Shown here: piece after piece, positions 47,021 to 58,442 of the stretch
Layout of the letters: each line of letters opens with the position of its first letter
Position numbering within the stretch: position 1 is the stretch's first letter
Assembly: GCA_014905825.1 (NCBI GenBank)
Contig: JACGCN010000002.1
Span: 2,852,001-2,916,000, forward strand
Direction of reading: 5' to 3'
Length of the DNA stretch: 64,000 nt
Source: Lyophyllum atratum
Taxonomy: Eukaryota; Basidiomycota; Agaricomycetes; Agaricales; Lyophyllaceae
The notes under the pieces: generated by a model
Seen by the model: the letters and a program-made list of their open reading frames with translations, nothing else
What the model was told of the DNA's origin: nothing
Databases searched by the model: none
Translations under genes and position numbers: made by a program

Positions 47021-47676
47021 TCTTGATCAGTTCTGAGTGTGGGTGGTGCTTTATGATACGTTGAACTACTAGACGATGTGAGGCACGTACTAGTTGGTTT
47101 AGATTTGCGGTACGAGCAAGAAATTCTGGAACACGGAGCACAGCTTGCTTACCACCTCGCACTAGATTATCGCCTGCGAGTGCAGCAGGCGGACGTCGCG
47201 CATGGCGTCGATATTTAGGCTACTGCCAAGGCACCGGAATATGAGCTACACAGTTGTCACACCGTTACTTCACTCATTGCAGCCATGGCACGCACCATGC
47301 CACCCCAGAGGTGACGTTCGAGTTCCCAACATCTTCATATTTCTTCAAGACTAGCCCCTCTTTATCTTTACTCACGTCGAGTGAGATATATCCTCGCAAT
47401 TCGTCGATCGTCTTGAGCTCCATCGCGCAATACTCAGCCATGTTGTCCAACTACTTGTGTATCTCTGGGTGGGATAGAGGGGGGCCTGAGTCGTATTTGA
47501 AAGTGCTCGATTTCGTGTTCCGCGAACCTCATGGGCTCCCGGGGTCGCATGTAAGGAATGATGCCTGCTATGTTGAGAGAAGAGCACGCCGAGTGGAGCC
47601 CGTGCTTGCGGAGGAGAGATAAGAATAATGCGGCGATGCCATCAGACATATATCACAAGCAAGTAATCGATAATCG
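47021..47676. other. spacer with unrecognised minus-strand frames
   Basis: Minus-strand frames (for example complement 47434-47649, beginning MSDGIAALFLSLLRKHG) could be part of a small gene, but I could not build a convincing exon chain or recognise a domain. Similarity to the HNH array begins at about 47677. Confidence 0.35.
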
Positions 47677-47708
47677 ACGCCACCACACCGCTTGCTGCAA
47701 AGTATCCC

Positions 47709-49141
47709 ATGTCTCACAGCAGAAGCGATTCCTTGCAGTCTGCAGCTTCAACGCTTACTTCATGTTCCTCAGATGCGTCCGTCGAAATCTACGAGGAAAG
47801 ACTCAAGCCGAGGATTGACGCCGTCAGCAAGAGCCTGACCTCTCTTCGAGAACTGGTCGATGCCGCAGAGAAGATTATCAACGAAAAGTTCGCGCCCGAT
47901 TCCCGCAGTACTTATACATACAAAAAAGATTCCGAAGAGATATCCGTGGAATTAGATAAAGTCATGATCGCCATGCTCGCGTGCGCCGAAGAATGCGGAG
48001 GCGAGAGCGGAAAACGTTACGTGGCGTCCGCCATCTTGACATGTTCCGGGGAAGAAGATGTGGTTGCAGCGCTTGCAGCCCTCGGTACGGCATGGCTCAC
48101 TCACCTTTTGTTTATTTGTCAGTCCAACCATCTTCTTATGAACGGAAACTGATAATTTCCTCAGTCAAAACAAGCAGGGGCCACAAGCCCAATAATACAC
48201 CTTCTGAATTTGCCACCCCGACGGTTGACAAAACAGCAACCCATCTCTTGGAAGGAGTAGGCAACAGGAAGAAGTCATTTCGAGACGATGTGCGTAGACT
48301 CTTAGAGCAAATATTGTTTTGTTGACTTTCCGCTCAAGCTGATGATGCGAGACGGATATACGTGTGTTTTAACAGGGTTTCAAGATTCCTCACACCCTAA
48401 GCGAGCTCAAGGAATCCCAAAAGTTCCCTTGGTCGGCGCTCACATACTTCGCAGAGCGATTGGTCAATTTGACAAGGACCATAACTCGAAATCCGTGGGT
48501 CATCTTTTCTTCAATGTACATAAGTTGCTCACTGGATGTCGTTGACTATATATTCAGTTCAAGTCCGCCATGACAACGTTTGACATACTAGTCAGGTTTA
48601 CCTGCCTCTCGGTCCAGACACTCGAAGAATTACATGACCAACTCGGTAACCCGTCAAATGGCTTGACCCTTGAAATAAATGCACACGATGCTTTTGATAG
48701 ATACAATTGGTGCCTAAAGAAAACAGCGGTCAGGTTCATGATCCTCCATTGACTTCATAAAGCTGATGACTCGGAGGCATTCAGAAGGAGCATGTGTACG
48801 ATTTGAGAATTTTCAACGATGAAGGTATACTGCGCCAGCCTGAAGATAATCGCATCTCTTTCAAGGACCATAGCAACGATTTCCTTCCGGACTCCACTCG
48901 CAAGAGGAATGCTCCCGTCGATCTGCCGGATCCTCGCAACATTGCAGTTCATGCTTCCATAGCCGGAATTTTGGATATGAGTGGTGCGGGGAGATTTTTC
49001 GATGAGCTCCTGGAGAAGTATGAAGACGACGAGGGAAATGTTCCTGCTGTGCGATCCTGGCCAGAGCTAGAGACGTTGATGGGGGAAGAATTACTGAGTG
49101 AATATGTTACTAAGGAGTTCCAGTCAGTCAAAGTGTATTGA
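47709..49141 (+). CDS. HNH_2-type nuclease-like protein, array copy 1
   Basis: Exons are 47709-48084, 48165-48289, 48339-48494, 48558-48728 and 48785-49141, giving 394 aa. The N-terminal ~130 residues are helical and Ser-rich (YEERLKPRIDAVSKSLTSL). The central part matches the HNH_2 layout of Agaricomycete proteins: MMRDGYTCVLTGFQD, then VGAHILRRAIGQFD, then NGLTLEINAHDAFDRYNW, with His, Asn and His in the expected order. The C-terminal part (DLPDPRNIAVHASIAGIL) is also typical. Nuclease activity is assumed from the fold, not shown. The 5' third differs from copies 2 and 3; the 3' part from about 48051 is identical to copy 2. Confidence 0.82.
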
Positions 49142-52100
49142 ATCCTGTACATAGCAATATTGTGATTCCTGCTAGCGCTGTACATCCCACCCAGGAGGCT
49201 GTAATTCTTCTATACTGAGCTCTTGTTAGTGCCTTGCACCAAACAATGACAGAAACTTGTACTACTCCATGGCACGATGGACCATGGTTCGTAAACTTCT
49301 AAGCTCGTCATTTTTTTTTCGCTACTAGGTAACTACTAGGTTTATCACTATCGCCTCCTCACCCACGTCCGCCGTCGGGCGTCTCCGACCGATAATGAAG
49401 CTCCGTTCGAAGCCACAACAGCAGGCAGCAGCATGCTGAAAACCCAAGTGAAGCGGTTTCGATTTTGTAAATTGCCGTTGCAACTATTTCGAAACGTGCC
49501 AACTCTTTTTCTTTCTACTGACGACCCCTAATGAGGACAAACTGATCAATGACACAAATCAGGATGAGGGCCTCAGGCTCGGCATCGCTTGCCGCCGCTT
49601 GGCAATGCGGCACTCCGAACTACGCGACTCCTTCAGGTGCAGTCAGTGGGTCAGTCGGACGCCACCACACCTCTTGCTGCAGACTATCCCATGTCTCATA
49701 GCAAAAACGATTCCTTGGAGTGTACAGCTTCAACGCTTACTTCATGTTCTTCAGATGCCTCCGTCGAAATCTACGAGGAAAGACTCAAGCCGAGGATTGA
49801 CGCCGTCAGCAAGAGCCTGACGTCTCTTCAAGAACTGGTCGATGCCGCAGAGAAGATTATCAACGAAAAGTTCGCGCCCGATTCCCGCAGTACCTATACA
49901 TACAAAAAAGATTCGGAAGAGATATCCGTGGAACTAAATAAAGTCATGATCGCCATGCTCGCCTGCGCCGAAGAATGCGGAGGCGAGAGCGGAAAACGTT
50001 ACGTGGCGTCCGCCATCTTGGCGTGTTCCGAGCAAGAAGATGTGGTTGCAGCGCTTGCAGCCCTCGGTACGGCATGGCTCACTCACCTTTTGTTTATTTG
50101 TCAGTCCAACCATCTTCTTATGAACGGAAACTGATAATTTCCTCAGTCAAAACAAGCAGGGGCCACAAGCCCAATAATACACCTTCTGAATTTGCCACCC
50201 CGACGGTTGACAAAACAGCAACCCATCTCTTGGAAGGAGTAGGCAACAGGAAGAAGTCATTTCGAGACGATGTGCGTAGACTCTTAGAGCAAATATTGTT
50301 TTGTTGACTTTCCGCTCAAGCTGATGATGCGAGACGGATATACGTGTGTTTTAACAGGGTTTCAAGATTCCTCACACCCTAAGCGAGCTCAAGGAATCCC
50401 AAAAGTTCCCTTGGTCGGCGCTCACATACTTCGCAGAGCGATTGGTCAATTTGACAAGGACCATAACTCGAAATCCGTGGGTCATCTTTTCTTCAATGTA
50501 CATAAGTTGCTCACTGGATGTCGTTGACTATATATTCAGTTCAAGTCCGCCATGACAACGTTTGACATACTAGTCAGGTTTACCTGCCTCTCGGTCCAGA
50601 CACTCGAAGAATTACATGACCAACTCGGTAACCCGTCAAATGGCTTGACCCTTGAAATAAATGCACACGATGCTTTTGATAGATACAATTGGTGCCTAAA
50701 GAAAACAGCGGTCAGGTTCATGATCCTCCATTGACTTCATAAAGCTGATGACTCGGAGGCATTCAGAAGGAGCATGTGTACGATTTGAGAATTTTCAACG
50801 ATGAAGGTATACTGCGCCAGCCTGAAGATAATCGCATCTCTTTCAAGGACCATAGCAACGATTTCCTTCCGGACTCCACTCGCAAGAGGAATGCTCCCGT
50901 CGATCTGCCGGATCCTCGCAACATTGCAGTTCATGCTTCCATAGCCGGAATTTTGGATATGAGTGGTGCGGGGAGATTTTTCGATGAGCTCCTGGAGAAG
51001 TATGAAGACGACGAGGGAAATGTTCCTGCTGTGCGATCCTGGCCAGAGCTAGAGACGTTGATGGGGGAAGAATTACTGAGTGAATATGTTACTAAGGAGT
51101 TCCAGTCAGTCAAAGTGTATTGAATCCTGTACATAGCAATATTGTGATTCCTGCTAGCGCTGTACATCCCACCCAGGAGGCTGTAATTCTTCTATACTGA
51201 GCTCTTGTTAGTGCCTTGCACCAAACAATGACAGAAACTTGTACTACTCCATGGCACGATGGACCATGGTTCGTAAACTTCTAAGCTCGTCATTTTTTTT
51301 TCGCTACTAGGTAACTACTAGGTTTATCACTATCGCCTCCTCACCCACGTCCGCCGTCGGGCGTCTCCGACCGATAATGAAGCTCCGTTCGAAGCCACAA
51401 CAGCAGGCAGCAGCATGCTGAAAACCCAAGTGAAGCGGTTTCGATTTTGTAAATTGCCGTTGCAACTATTTCGAAACGTGCCAACTCTTTTTCTTTCTAC
51501 TGACGACCCCTAATGAGGACAAACTGATCAATGACACAAATCAGGATGAGGGCCTCAGGCTCGGCATCGCTTGCCGCCGCTTGGCAATGCGGCACTCCGA
51601 ACTACGCGACTCCTTCAGGTGCAGTCAGTGGGTCAGTCGGACGCCACCACACCTCTTGCTGCAGACTATCCCATGTCTCATAGCAAAAACGATTCCTTGG
51701 AGTGTACAGCTTCAACGCTTACTTCATGTTCTTCAGATGCCTCCGTCGAAATCTACGAGGAAAGACTCAAGCCGAGGATTGACGCCGTCAGCAAGAGCCT
51801 GACGTCTCTTCAAGAACTGGTCGATGCCGCAGAGAAGATTATCAACGAAAAGTTCGCGCCCGATTCCCGCAGTACCTATACATACAAAAAAGATTCGGAA
51901 GAGATATCCGTGGAACTAAATAAAGTCATGATCGCCATGCTCGCCTGCGCCGAAGAATGCGGAGGCGAGAGCGGAAAACGTTACGTGGCGTCCGCCATCT
52001 TGGCGTGTTCCGAGCAAGAAGATGTGGTTGCAGCGCTTGCAGCCCTCGGTACGGCATGGCTCACTCACCTTTTGTTTATTTGTCAGTCCAACCATCTTCT

Positions 52101-52733
52101 TATGAACGGAAACTGATAATTTCCTCAGTCAAAACAAGCAGGGGCCACAAGCCCAATAATACACCTTCTGAATTTGCCACCCCGACGGTTGACAAAACAG
52201 CAACCCATCTCTTGGAAGGAGTAGGCAACAGGAAGAAGTCATTTCGAGACGATGTGCGTAGACTCTTAGAGCAAATATTGTTTTGTTGACTTTCCGCTCA
52301 AGCTGATGATGCGAGACGGATATACGTGTGTTTTAACAGGGTTTCAAGATTCCTCACACCCTAAGCGAGCTCAAGGAATCCCAAAAGTTCCCTTGGTCGG
52401 CGCTCACATACTTCGCAGAGCGATTGGTCAATTTGACAAGGACCATAACTCGAAATCCGTGGGTCATCTTTTCTTCAATGTACATAAGTTGCTCACTGGA
52501 TGTCGTTGACTATATATTCAGTTCAAGTCCGCCATGACAACGTTTGACATACTAGTCAGGTTTACCTGCCTCTCGGTCCAGACACTCGAAGAATTACATG
52601 ACCAACTCGGTAACCCGTCAAATGGCTTGACCCTTGAAATAAATGCACACGATGCTTTTGATAGATACAATTGGTGCCTAAAGAAAACAGCGGTCAGGTT
52701 CATGATCCTCCATTGACTTCATAAAGCTGATGA
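48051..52733. repeat. 1,982-bp tandem duplication carrying HNH_2 genes
   Basis: The segment 48051-50751 matches 50033-52733 with a constant offset of 1,982 bp and no difference that I could see by eye, including the intergenic DNA. The unit boundary falls inside genes, not between them. About 718 bp (48051-48769, 50033-50751, 52015-52733) are shared by all three gene copies. Confidence 0.88.
49691..51123 (+). CDS. HNH_2-type nuclease-like protein, array copy 2 (hybrid)
   Basis: Exons are 49691-50066, 50147-50271, 50321-50476, 50540-50710 and 50767-51123, giving 394 aa. Domain content is as in copy 1. The 5' exon (MSHSKNDSLECTAS) is identical to copy 3 and unlike copy 1 (MSHSRSDSLQSAAS). The 3' exon (EHVYDLRIFNDEGILRQPED) is identical to copy 1 and unlike copy 3. 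It is thus a chimera with its break inside the shared 50033-50751 core. All splice sites and the HNH residues are intact, so it should be expressible. A longer frame from ATG 49589 exists but includes no conserved sequence. Confidence 0.82.
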
Positions 52734-53102
52734 GGCATTCAGGAGGAGCATGTATACGATTTGAAAATCTTCAAAGATCGAGGTATCATGCACAAGCCTG
52801 AAAATAATCGCGTCTCTTTCAAGGACCACAGCACAGGTTTCCTTCCGGACTCCACTCGCAAGAGGAATGCTCGGGCCGTCGATCTTCCGGATCCTCACAA
52901 CATTGCAATTCATGCTGCCATAGCCGGAGTTTTGAACATGAGTGGTGCAGGGAGATTTTTTGATGAGCTCTTGGACAAATTTAAAGACGACGAGGGAAGT
53001 GTTCCTGACGTCCGATCCTGGCCAGAGCTAGAGACGTTGATGGTGAAAGAATCTCTGACTGAATTGGTTACTCAGGGATTGCAGTCAGTCAAAGTGTATT
53101 GA
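51673..53102 (+). CDS. HNH_2-type nuclease-like protein, array copy 3
   Basis: Exons are 51673-52048, 52129-52253, 52303-52458, 52522-52692 and 52743-53102, giving 395 aa. The first four exons equal those of copy 2. The last intron is 6 bp shorter (50 nt), and the last exon is diverged (EEHVYDLKIFKDRGIMHKPE; DLPDPHNIAIHAAIAGVLNM). It therefore carries the ancestral downstream 3' end. The HNH region (AHILRR, NGLTLEINAHDAFD) is intact. Function is unknown, as for the other copies. Confidence 0.82.
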
Positions 53103-53741
53103 ATCCTGTTCATACCGTATTGCTACGTGTTTGTGATTCCTGCTGTACATGTAACCCAGGAGGCTGTAAATGTTCTCTATACTGAGCTCTTGTTAGGTCC
53201 TGATGGAAATTTGTACTACTCCGACGGTGATTCGTAGATTCTCAAGATCGTTATTCGTTTCGCTACTAGGTTCGTCGCTGACGCCGCTGTCGCGCCAACT
53301 CGTCCCTGCGTCTCTTCAGGGCACTCACTCACAGTTACTAGTACTGTAAGTCCGTTTTCTCGAGAGTTACTGCAAGTACGTGCCGGTTACTTCAAGAACC
53401 AGTAGGCCCAGCTTGTCCAAATTCGAACAAGATACGTATTCTTTACGAAGGTATATAGTGGCTGCGGACTTGTGAGAGTCGTAGGAGAGCAAATAAGAAA
53501 ATTATGAAGAGTAGAACCCAATGAAGAGAGCTGGCGCGTGCTGTCGGTCAGACACACCGCATCATAAGTGGTATGCGCCACAAGAATTCTAATCAGCAGT
53601 TGAGAATGCATTTGGGCTAAGACTAGATATCGGCTCACACTTTCGATCGCGGCAATTGTGATGCACCCTTCATCTTTTCCTCTGGCACGTTAGCTCTCCA
53701 TGCATATGGAGGGCAATGTGAAGACAAACTTCTGCCAATAT
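53103..53741. other. spacer between HNH array and inverted-repeat element
   Basis: The first ~180 bp still resemble the sequence downstream of copy 1 (for example the TATACTGAGCTCTTGTTAG block). The rest holds no recognised gene. Confidence 0.5.
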
Positions 53742-54311
53742 ATTAGGGGTCTTTAAAGCTGGCGCAACGGCCGTTTCGAAAGTTTTGAACACAAAGCTTT
53801 CAATCGAAACAAGCTTGATCACTCAAAGGCACCCCATTGCGATTTGTTAGACTGTTTCAACATCGAGCTGAGCTTGATTTGAGCTATTGAGTGACCCAAA
53901 CTTGAGATAACGCGCCGATTAACCAACGATTAACTGATAATAGTGATAACAACATACCAATTTATCTTGCCCTTGTCAACTACTCTGTGCGATCTCTGAC
54001 ATGCCTCGTCCACAGAATCTCAATAGCAGATTACCGCGCTTCTTTAGAGTAAACGTAGCGCGTTGTGCGACGGAAAATACGAAGAAGATCCCAAGTAACT
54101 CGCCCACGTCCACATCGGGAATCTCCGACCGATAATTTAAATAAAGCTCCGTTCGAAGCCGCAACGGCAAACAGCAGCACGTTGAAAACCCAAGTGAAGC
54201 GGTGTCGACGTTGCGAATTGCCGTTGCAACTATTTCGAAACGTGCAAACCCTTTTTCTTTTTAAACAGCCGTTTCGAAACGGCCGTTGCGCCAACTCTGA
54301 AGACCCCTAAT
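53742..54311. mobile_element. 570-bp element with 40-bp terminal inverted repeats (MITE-like)
   Basis: The left end 53742-53781 and right end 54272-54311 are inverted copies differing at 3 of 40 positions. Both termini begin ATTAGGGGTCTT inward, and the inner 21 bases (GGCGCAACGGCCGTTTCGAA and on) are exact complements. No coding frame fits a transposase, so it would be non-autonomous. No target-site duplication is visible. Its right part (about 54090-54260) is similar to the upstream DNA of HNH copies 2 and 3. Confidence 0.65.
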
Positions 54312-54343
54312 GAGGACAAACTAAATCAACGACACAAATCAGG

Positions 54344-54613
54344 ATGAGAGCCTCAGGCTCGGCATCGCTTGCCGCCGCTTGGCAATCCGGCACTCCGAAC
54401 TACGCGACTTCAGGTGCAGTCAGTGGTCAGTCGGACGCCACCACACCTCTTGCTGCAAACTATCACATGTCTCGCAGCAGAAACGATTCCTTGGAGTGTA
54501 CAGCTTCAACGCTTACTTCTTGTTCTTCAGATGCCTCCGTCGAAATCTACGAGGAAAGACTCAAGCCGAGGATTGACGCCGTCAGCAAGAGCCTGACATC
54601 TCTTCAAGAACTG
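54344..54613 (+). pseudogene. truncated fourth HNH_2 copy (5' end only)
   Basis: About 270 bp match the start of copies 2 and 3 (SRNDSLECTASTLTSCSSDA, then EERLKPRIDAVSKSLTSLQE) and stop abruptly after ...SLQELV. The rest of the gene, including the HNH core, is absent. Upstream similarity extends through the right part of the inverted-repeat element. Here the frame from ATG 54344 (MRASGSASLAAAWQSGTPNY) runs unbroken into the MSRSRND start, whereas copies 2 and 3 are frame-shifted in that stretch. Confidence 0.8.
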
Positions 54614-55235
54614 GTTATGGAAAGCCAGAGCGACAAGCTGCCAAGAATAAGTCGGCATTGCAGATGCCGACGCACGAAGTTTTTTGCGGGATGTGGACCC
54701 CAAGCACCTTGAGGCAAAATCTATAAAACACCACTCTATCATACATGATATGTCATATGAGTAGAAATTAGAATGCCAACTCCAGCTGGCCTGAGGAGCG
54801 TTAAGACTTGATATGATTTGGGCAAGTGTCGAGCGACCCATGCACGTGACCGTCCGTGACATGATTGCAGCCCAGACTTGGCGGTGGTAGACCGTGGCCT
54901 ATGTCCCTAGCGCTGGCTGCTAAATGAATGAAAGCAGTATGGTAGAACCGAATGATACATGCCTAAGGGTACATACTGCATTCTCAAACCATAACTAATT
55001 TGTGTTGTCATGCCGTCGTACCTCAACTCAAGTCAGTGTGAGTCAGTGTGTCATGTCGTCACAGGGCGTGATCATTGACTTGCATTTTCAAATTCACTCG
55101 CATTTCAGGTTAGGGAGGATATTAGACATGCTCTGTACATACATTATAGCGTGTATTATAGTGTATTATATGAGGCAGCCTTACCAGGAATCTACTGGAT
55201 TGGAATCTACTGCTAAATCAGCGCTTCTGAGGATG
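54614..55235. other. intergenic, no gene seen
   Basis: Sequence after the truncated HNH copy. A short direct repeat (GTCAGTGTGA/GTCAGTGTGT) lies at about 55031-55051. No coding frame is supported. Confidence 0.4.
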
Positions 55236-58200
55236 CTAGTAGAGCTCATCATTACTCACAGGATCGTGTTTTGTTCCTGTTGGCAGAGGCTGGTTTGGTG
55301 TAAGTGCGTCTTCCTCTTCCTCTTCGACTCCAGGTACATCGCCTTCATCTTCGTCTCTGGATGCATCGTCGTCAGGCAGCTCAGCCGTTGGTAGATCGAA
55401 CCATTCGCAGAACCTGTTGCACTTGTGCTGGACCGGAAACAATTTGAAGATCTTCCCGATGTTTCCACCTCCAAATAAGTCGTCGCCCAGAGATCTAACC
55501 GAAAAAGACATTCAGCACGGAGGTTGTTCAGAGCGAATTCATGTGCTCACGGATGGGTCATGATCTGAGGATCAGTTAACACTGTAGACAGACCTGTAAT
55601 AATATCGCTCTCAGCCTGGTAACGGACCCATAGATTATCGACGACTTGCCTTGAAAATCGGAGATAAATGCGAGTCCCTCGGTAAGCATGAATTGTATGT
55701 GCTGGATGAAGCAACAGTATTCAGCGATATCATAATTAGCTTCGTGGGGTTCGGTCAAGGGCTTGGCGTTGCCATTGTGAACGTATTTTTGGAAACTCTT
55801 GCGGTTTGCAGGGAGAAGCTCCTCCAGCAGATAGGCAGCACGATTTGTCGATACTGAGACAGCCTTCGGATCGATGTCCCGAAGACTGATTGCGATGCCT
55901 GCCTGTACGAAGCGAAGGTATGGAATTTTGAAAGGAGCTGTGTCCGGCAGGCGGCTCTTAACTAGCTTTTCGACATGCGCCTGCGCGGAATCCAACAGGG
56001 ATGTAGCCCAGCAAAGCAAATTGGCCTCGTTCACGACCGCATCCACTTCTTCAGAAAATGCGAACCGCAGAATAGGGCGTTTGGCTTCGTCTTTTCCCAG
56101 ATCGCTTTTACGATGAAAGTAGGGTCGCTTTAAGGCGACAGGAGTAGGGGTTGATTCCGTGGATGTGTCACACTTGCTGCCCAATCCTTCCGGAGGAGAA
56201 GCTGATAAAAAGGCTAGTGTTGCTGTCTGAGCGGTTTTGAAGGTACCTCTTCCGAGTAGCGGCTTCTTGAGATCGTAGGATAAATGGCCTAGAAGGTGGT
56301 CACTATGGATAGAGAGTTTCTCGCCTTTGCATAGCGCAGAAAATGAAATGTTTTGCATGGGGTAGAACTTGATCATTTCGGTGCTGATTTGTGTCACTGG
56401 ACGAGATAGGAGGTTACTAGGCATTGTCTGTGTGTAAATGGTAGTGACTTACCAGATCGAATCTCAGTGGTGGTTATGCGCCCTCCTGCACGCAGCGCAT
56501 TACCTATTTCCGAAGCACTCGGCCTTGGTGGTGTGCTTTGCGTGTTTCGGATTCGTTTTGAAGGTGGTGTGCGGTCAACCGAGAATGTAGGAAGGCCGGA
56601 GGGTCTACTGCGTTCCAGGTCTGCAGTCTTGATGCTGCTCCTCCTTTGCCTAGCGCGTTGAGCGCGAGGAACCTGGGTTAGCTGTGCCTCATGTCAGCGT
56701 TTCTGGTGACAAAGAACAACTGATGAACACCGACCGATAATGCGAACTTCCCCGTATTGTAAGCTTTCTCAACGGGTTCCGGTTCCTTCTCGATTTGAAC
56801 TTCCTCTCTCTCTCTATAGCTGCGCTTGCTACTGGTCTTCACGACAGAACTTTCCGTAGTACTAGCAAATAGCTTCGTAGGCGAATCCTGTGGAAGATGA
56901 TCAACATCATGACATGTCACCGGAAATCGACACACATACCAAATGTTTGGCTTTGGCAGAGGCCCTAGTAGTCTCAGACAAGGCTGGCCCTTTCTCTGAA
57001 TTCTGAGCGGCTGCACATCAGCGATAGGATCACTTTGTATGGCATTCAATACCTACCTTTGACAGTGCCTGAACAGTTGATTAGTCTGCATTCTAGTATG
57101 TATCCCCAAGTCAAGTCAATAAACATACCTCCTTATATGAAGTGATCGCCGCCCACTGTTCACTATCAATGATGAGACCAAATTCGATTGCATTTTTCGG
57201 AGCCTTGAACCTCAGGATATCCTTGTCCTTTTTACTGGTGCCCAAGACCATGAAACGATTTCCGAAGTATGCGACCGCTGGTGCCTCTCTGGCCAGCTTG
57301 GTGAGGTTGCTCCAAGCGCTGACCTCGCGAACCACCATCTTGCCGAATTGGAATCGGAACCCAGGTGCGAACTCCTCCAACGGTTCGAGGAGGAGATCGA
57401 AAACGATGTTGATAATATCGCTAGCCGTCGCATCGGCACCGATATCCCGACCTTCCTTCAACTCTAGTAAAGGCTAGAACGAGGATTAATGGACTAGACC
57501 GACAAAGGTGACGAAGATGAACGAGACTCACCTCAGCCTTTTTAGCGCCAGATGCTAAATACATCACTTGAGCAATGATTGGAATCTGGTTGATGATTCC
57601 GCTCAAAGAAACCCGCTGTTGCGCTTTCTCTGGAATCCGAGCATACCCTGCCCATCTACCCCGCTCCGAGCCCCATTGCTGGTGCGCAGCAGAATACCCA
57701 GTGCTTGACAAGGGTTGCTGTCCTGCATTAAAATAACCATGAAGATGGCTGGGGTTTGCGACGACCGGACCAGAATACTGAGGCAGTGGAAGAGGAGGTG
57801 GCAGCATCGGTGTCACTCTACCCACTGCTGAGTGAACACCTGACAGTATAGTGTGTATCAATCAGTACTTAGTTAATGCTTAGACTTAACCCGCACGTAC
57901 CTTTCCGCTGGGATTCATTCACCCTGTCTCTTATTTCAGTGAAATCAACCGCACCCTTTCTCGAATCATCCTGTACTTTTGGCACGAATGTGGCAGGCAC
58001 TAGATGACAGCATTAGATACAGTTTTAAGCTTTGAGCAGAGCGAATCAACACATACATTTACGGATTGTCATGCTGAGGTTGCGACTACTGCGGTAATGC
58101 TGATAGCATGCTGCACAGACGTACCGCCCACTCTGATTAGGGTCTTGACTTGCAATATAGTGTCTAGGTTCCCCTATATTGATGCGAGCGTCGCAGGACT

Positions 58201-58276
58201 GGCGGTCACAATTGTAGACTCGTTTGGCCAGAATATCCTCGGTAAACTGACTGGCCAGCTCTTCACGCTGAGACAT
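55236..58276 (-). CDS. alpha-type protein kinase with N-terminal zinc-binding segment
   Basis: Eleven exons, from the start: complement(58057-58276, 57901-57999, 57532-57839, 57129-57473, 57057-57068, 56940-57002, 56735-56887, 56453-56681, 55650-56396, 55551-55593, 55236-55494), giving 825 aa. The N-terminus has paired cysteines (CDRQSC, then YVCAACYQHY). The middle is a Pro-rich segment and an unrecognised ~115-aa block. The kinase domain has GRGTFKTAQTATL, ALKRPYF (candidate catalytic Lys), FISDFQG joined to LSTVLTDPQIMTHP, and FGGGNIGKIF. It ends with HKCNRFCEWFDLP, the zinc-binding H..CxxxC of alpha-kinases. The tail is acidic. The junction DFQ|G uses a GC-AG intron (55594-55649, donor GCAAGT). 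This family is expanded in Agaricomycetes; substrates are unknown. Confidence 0.82.
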
Positions 58277-58442
58277 GGTTGCCAGGAGGAAGAAGCACGG
58301 CCGATGGGTGGTGCAAATTGCATTGTTTATTCAGTGGATGATATTTGCGCCAGAGCGCCATTTCTTATCTCCTGCCCCTAATGTTTCGGCGAGATTTGTT
58401 CCTTGATCGACGATCATGATCGTGCACTCCTAACCCTATTTT

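Noticed and set aside
47372..47649. Small minus-strand gene downstream of RRP43
   Set aside because: Open frames exist, but I could not assemble exons or recognise a domain, so it is noted only as spacer content.
53742..54311. Target-site duplication for the inverted-repeat element
   Set aside because: Flanks read ...CCAATAT on the left and GAGGACA... on the right; no duplicated bases are visible.
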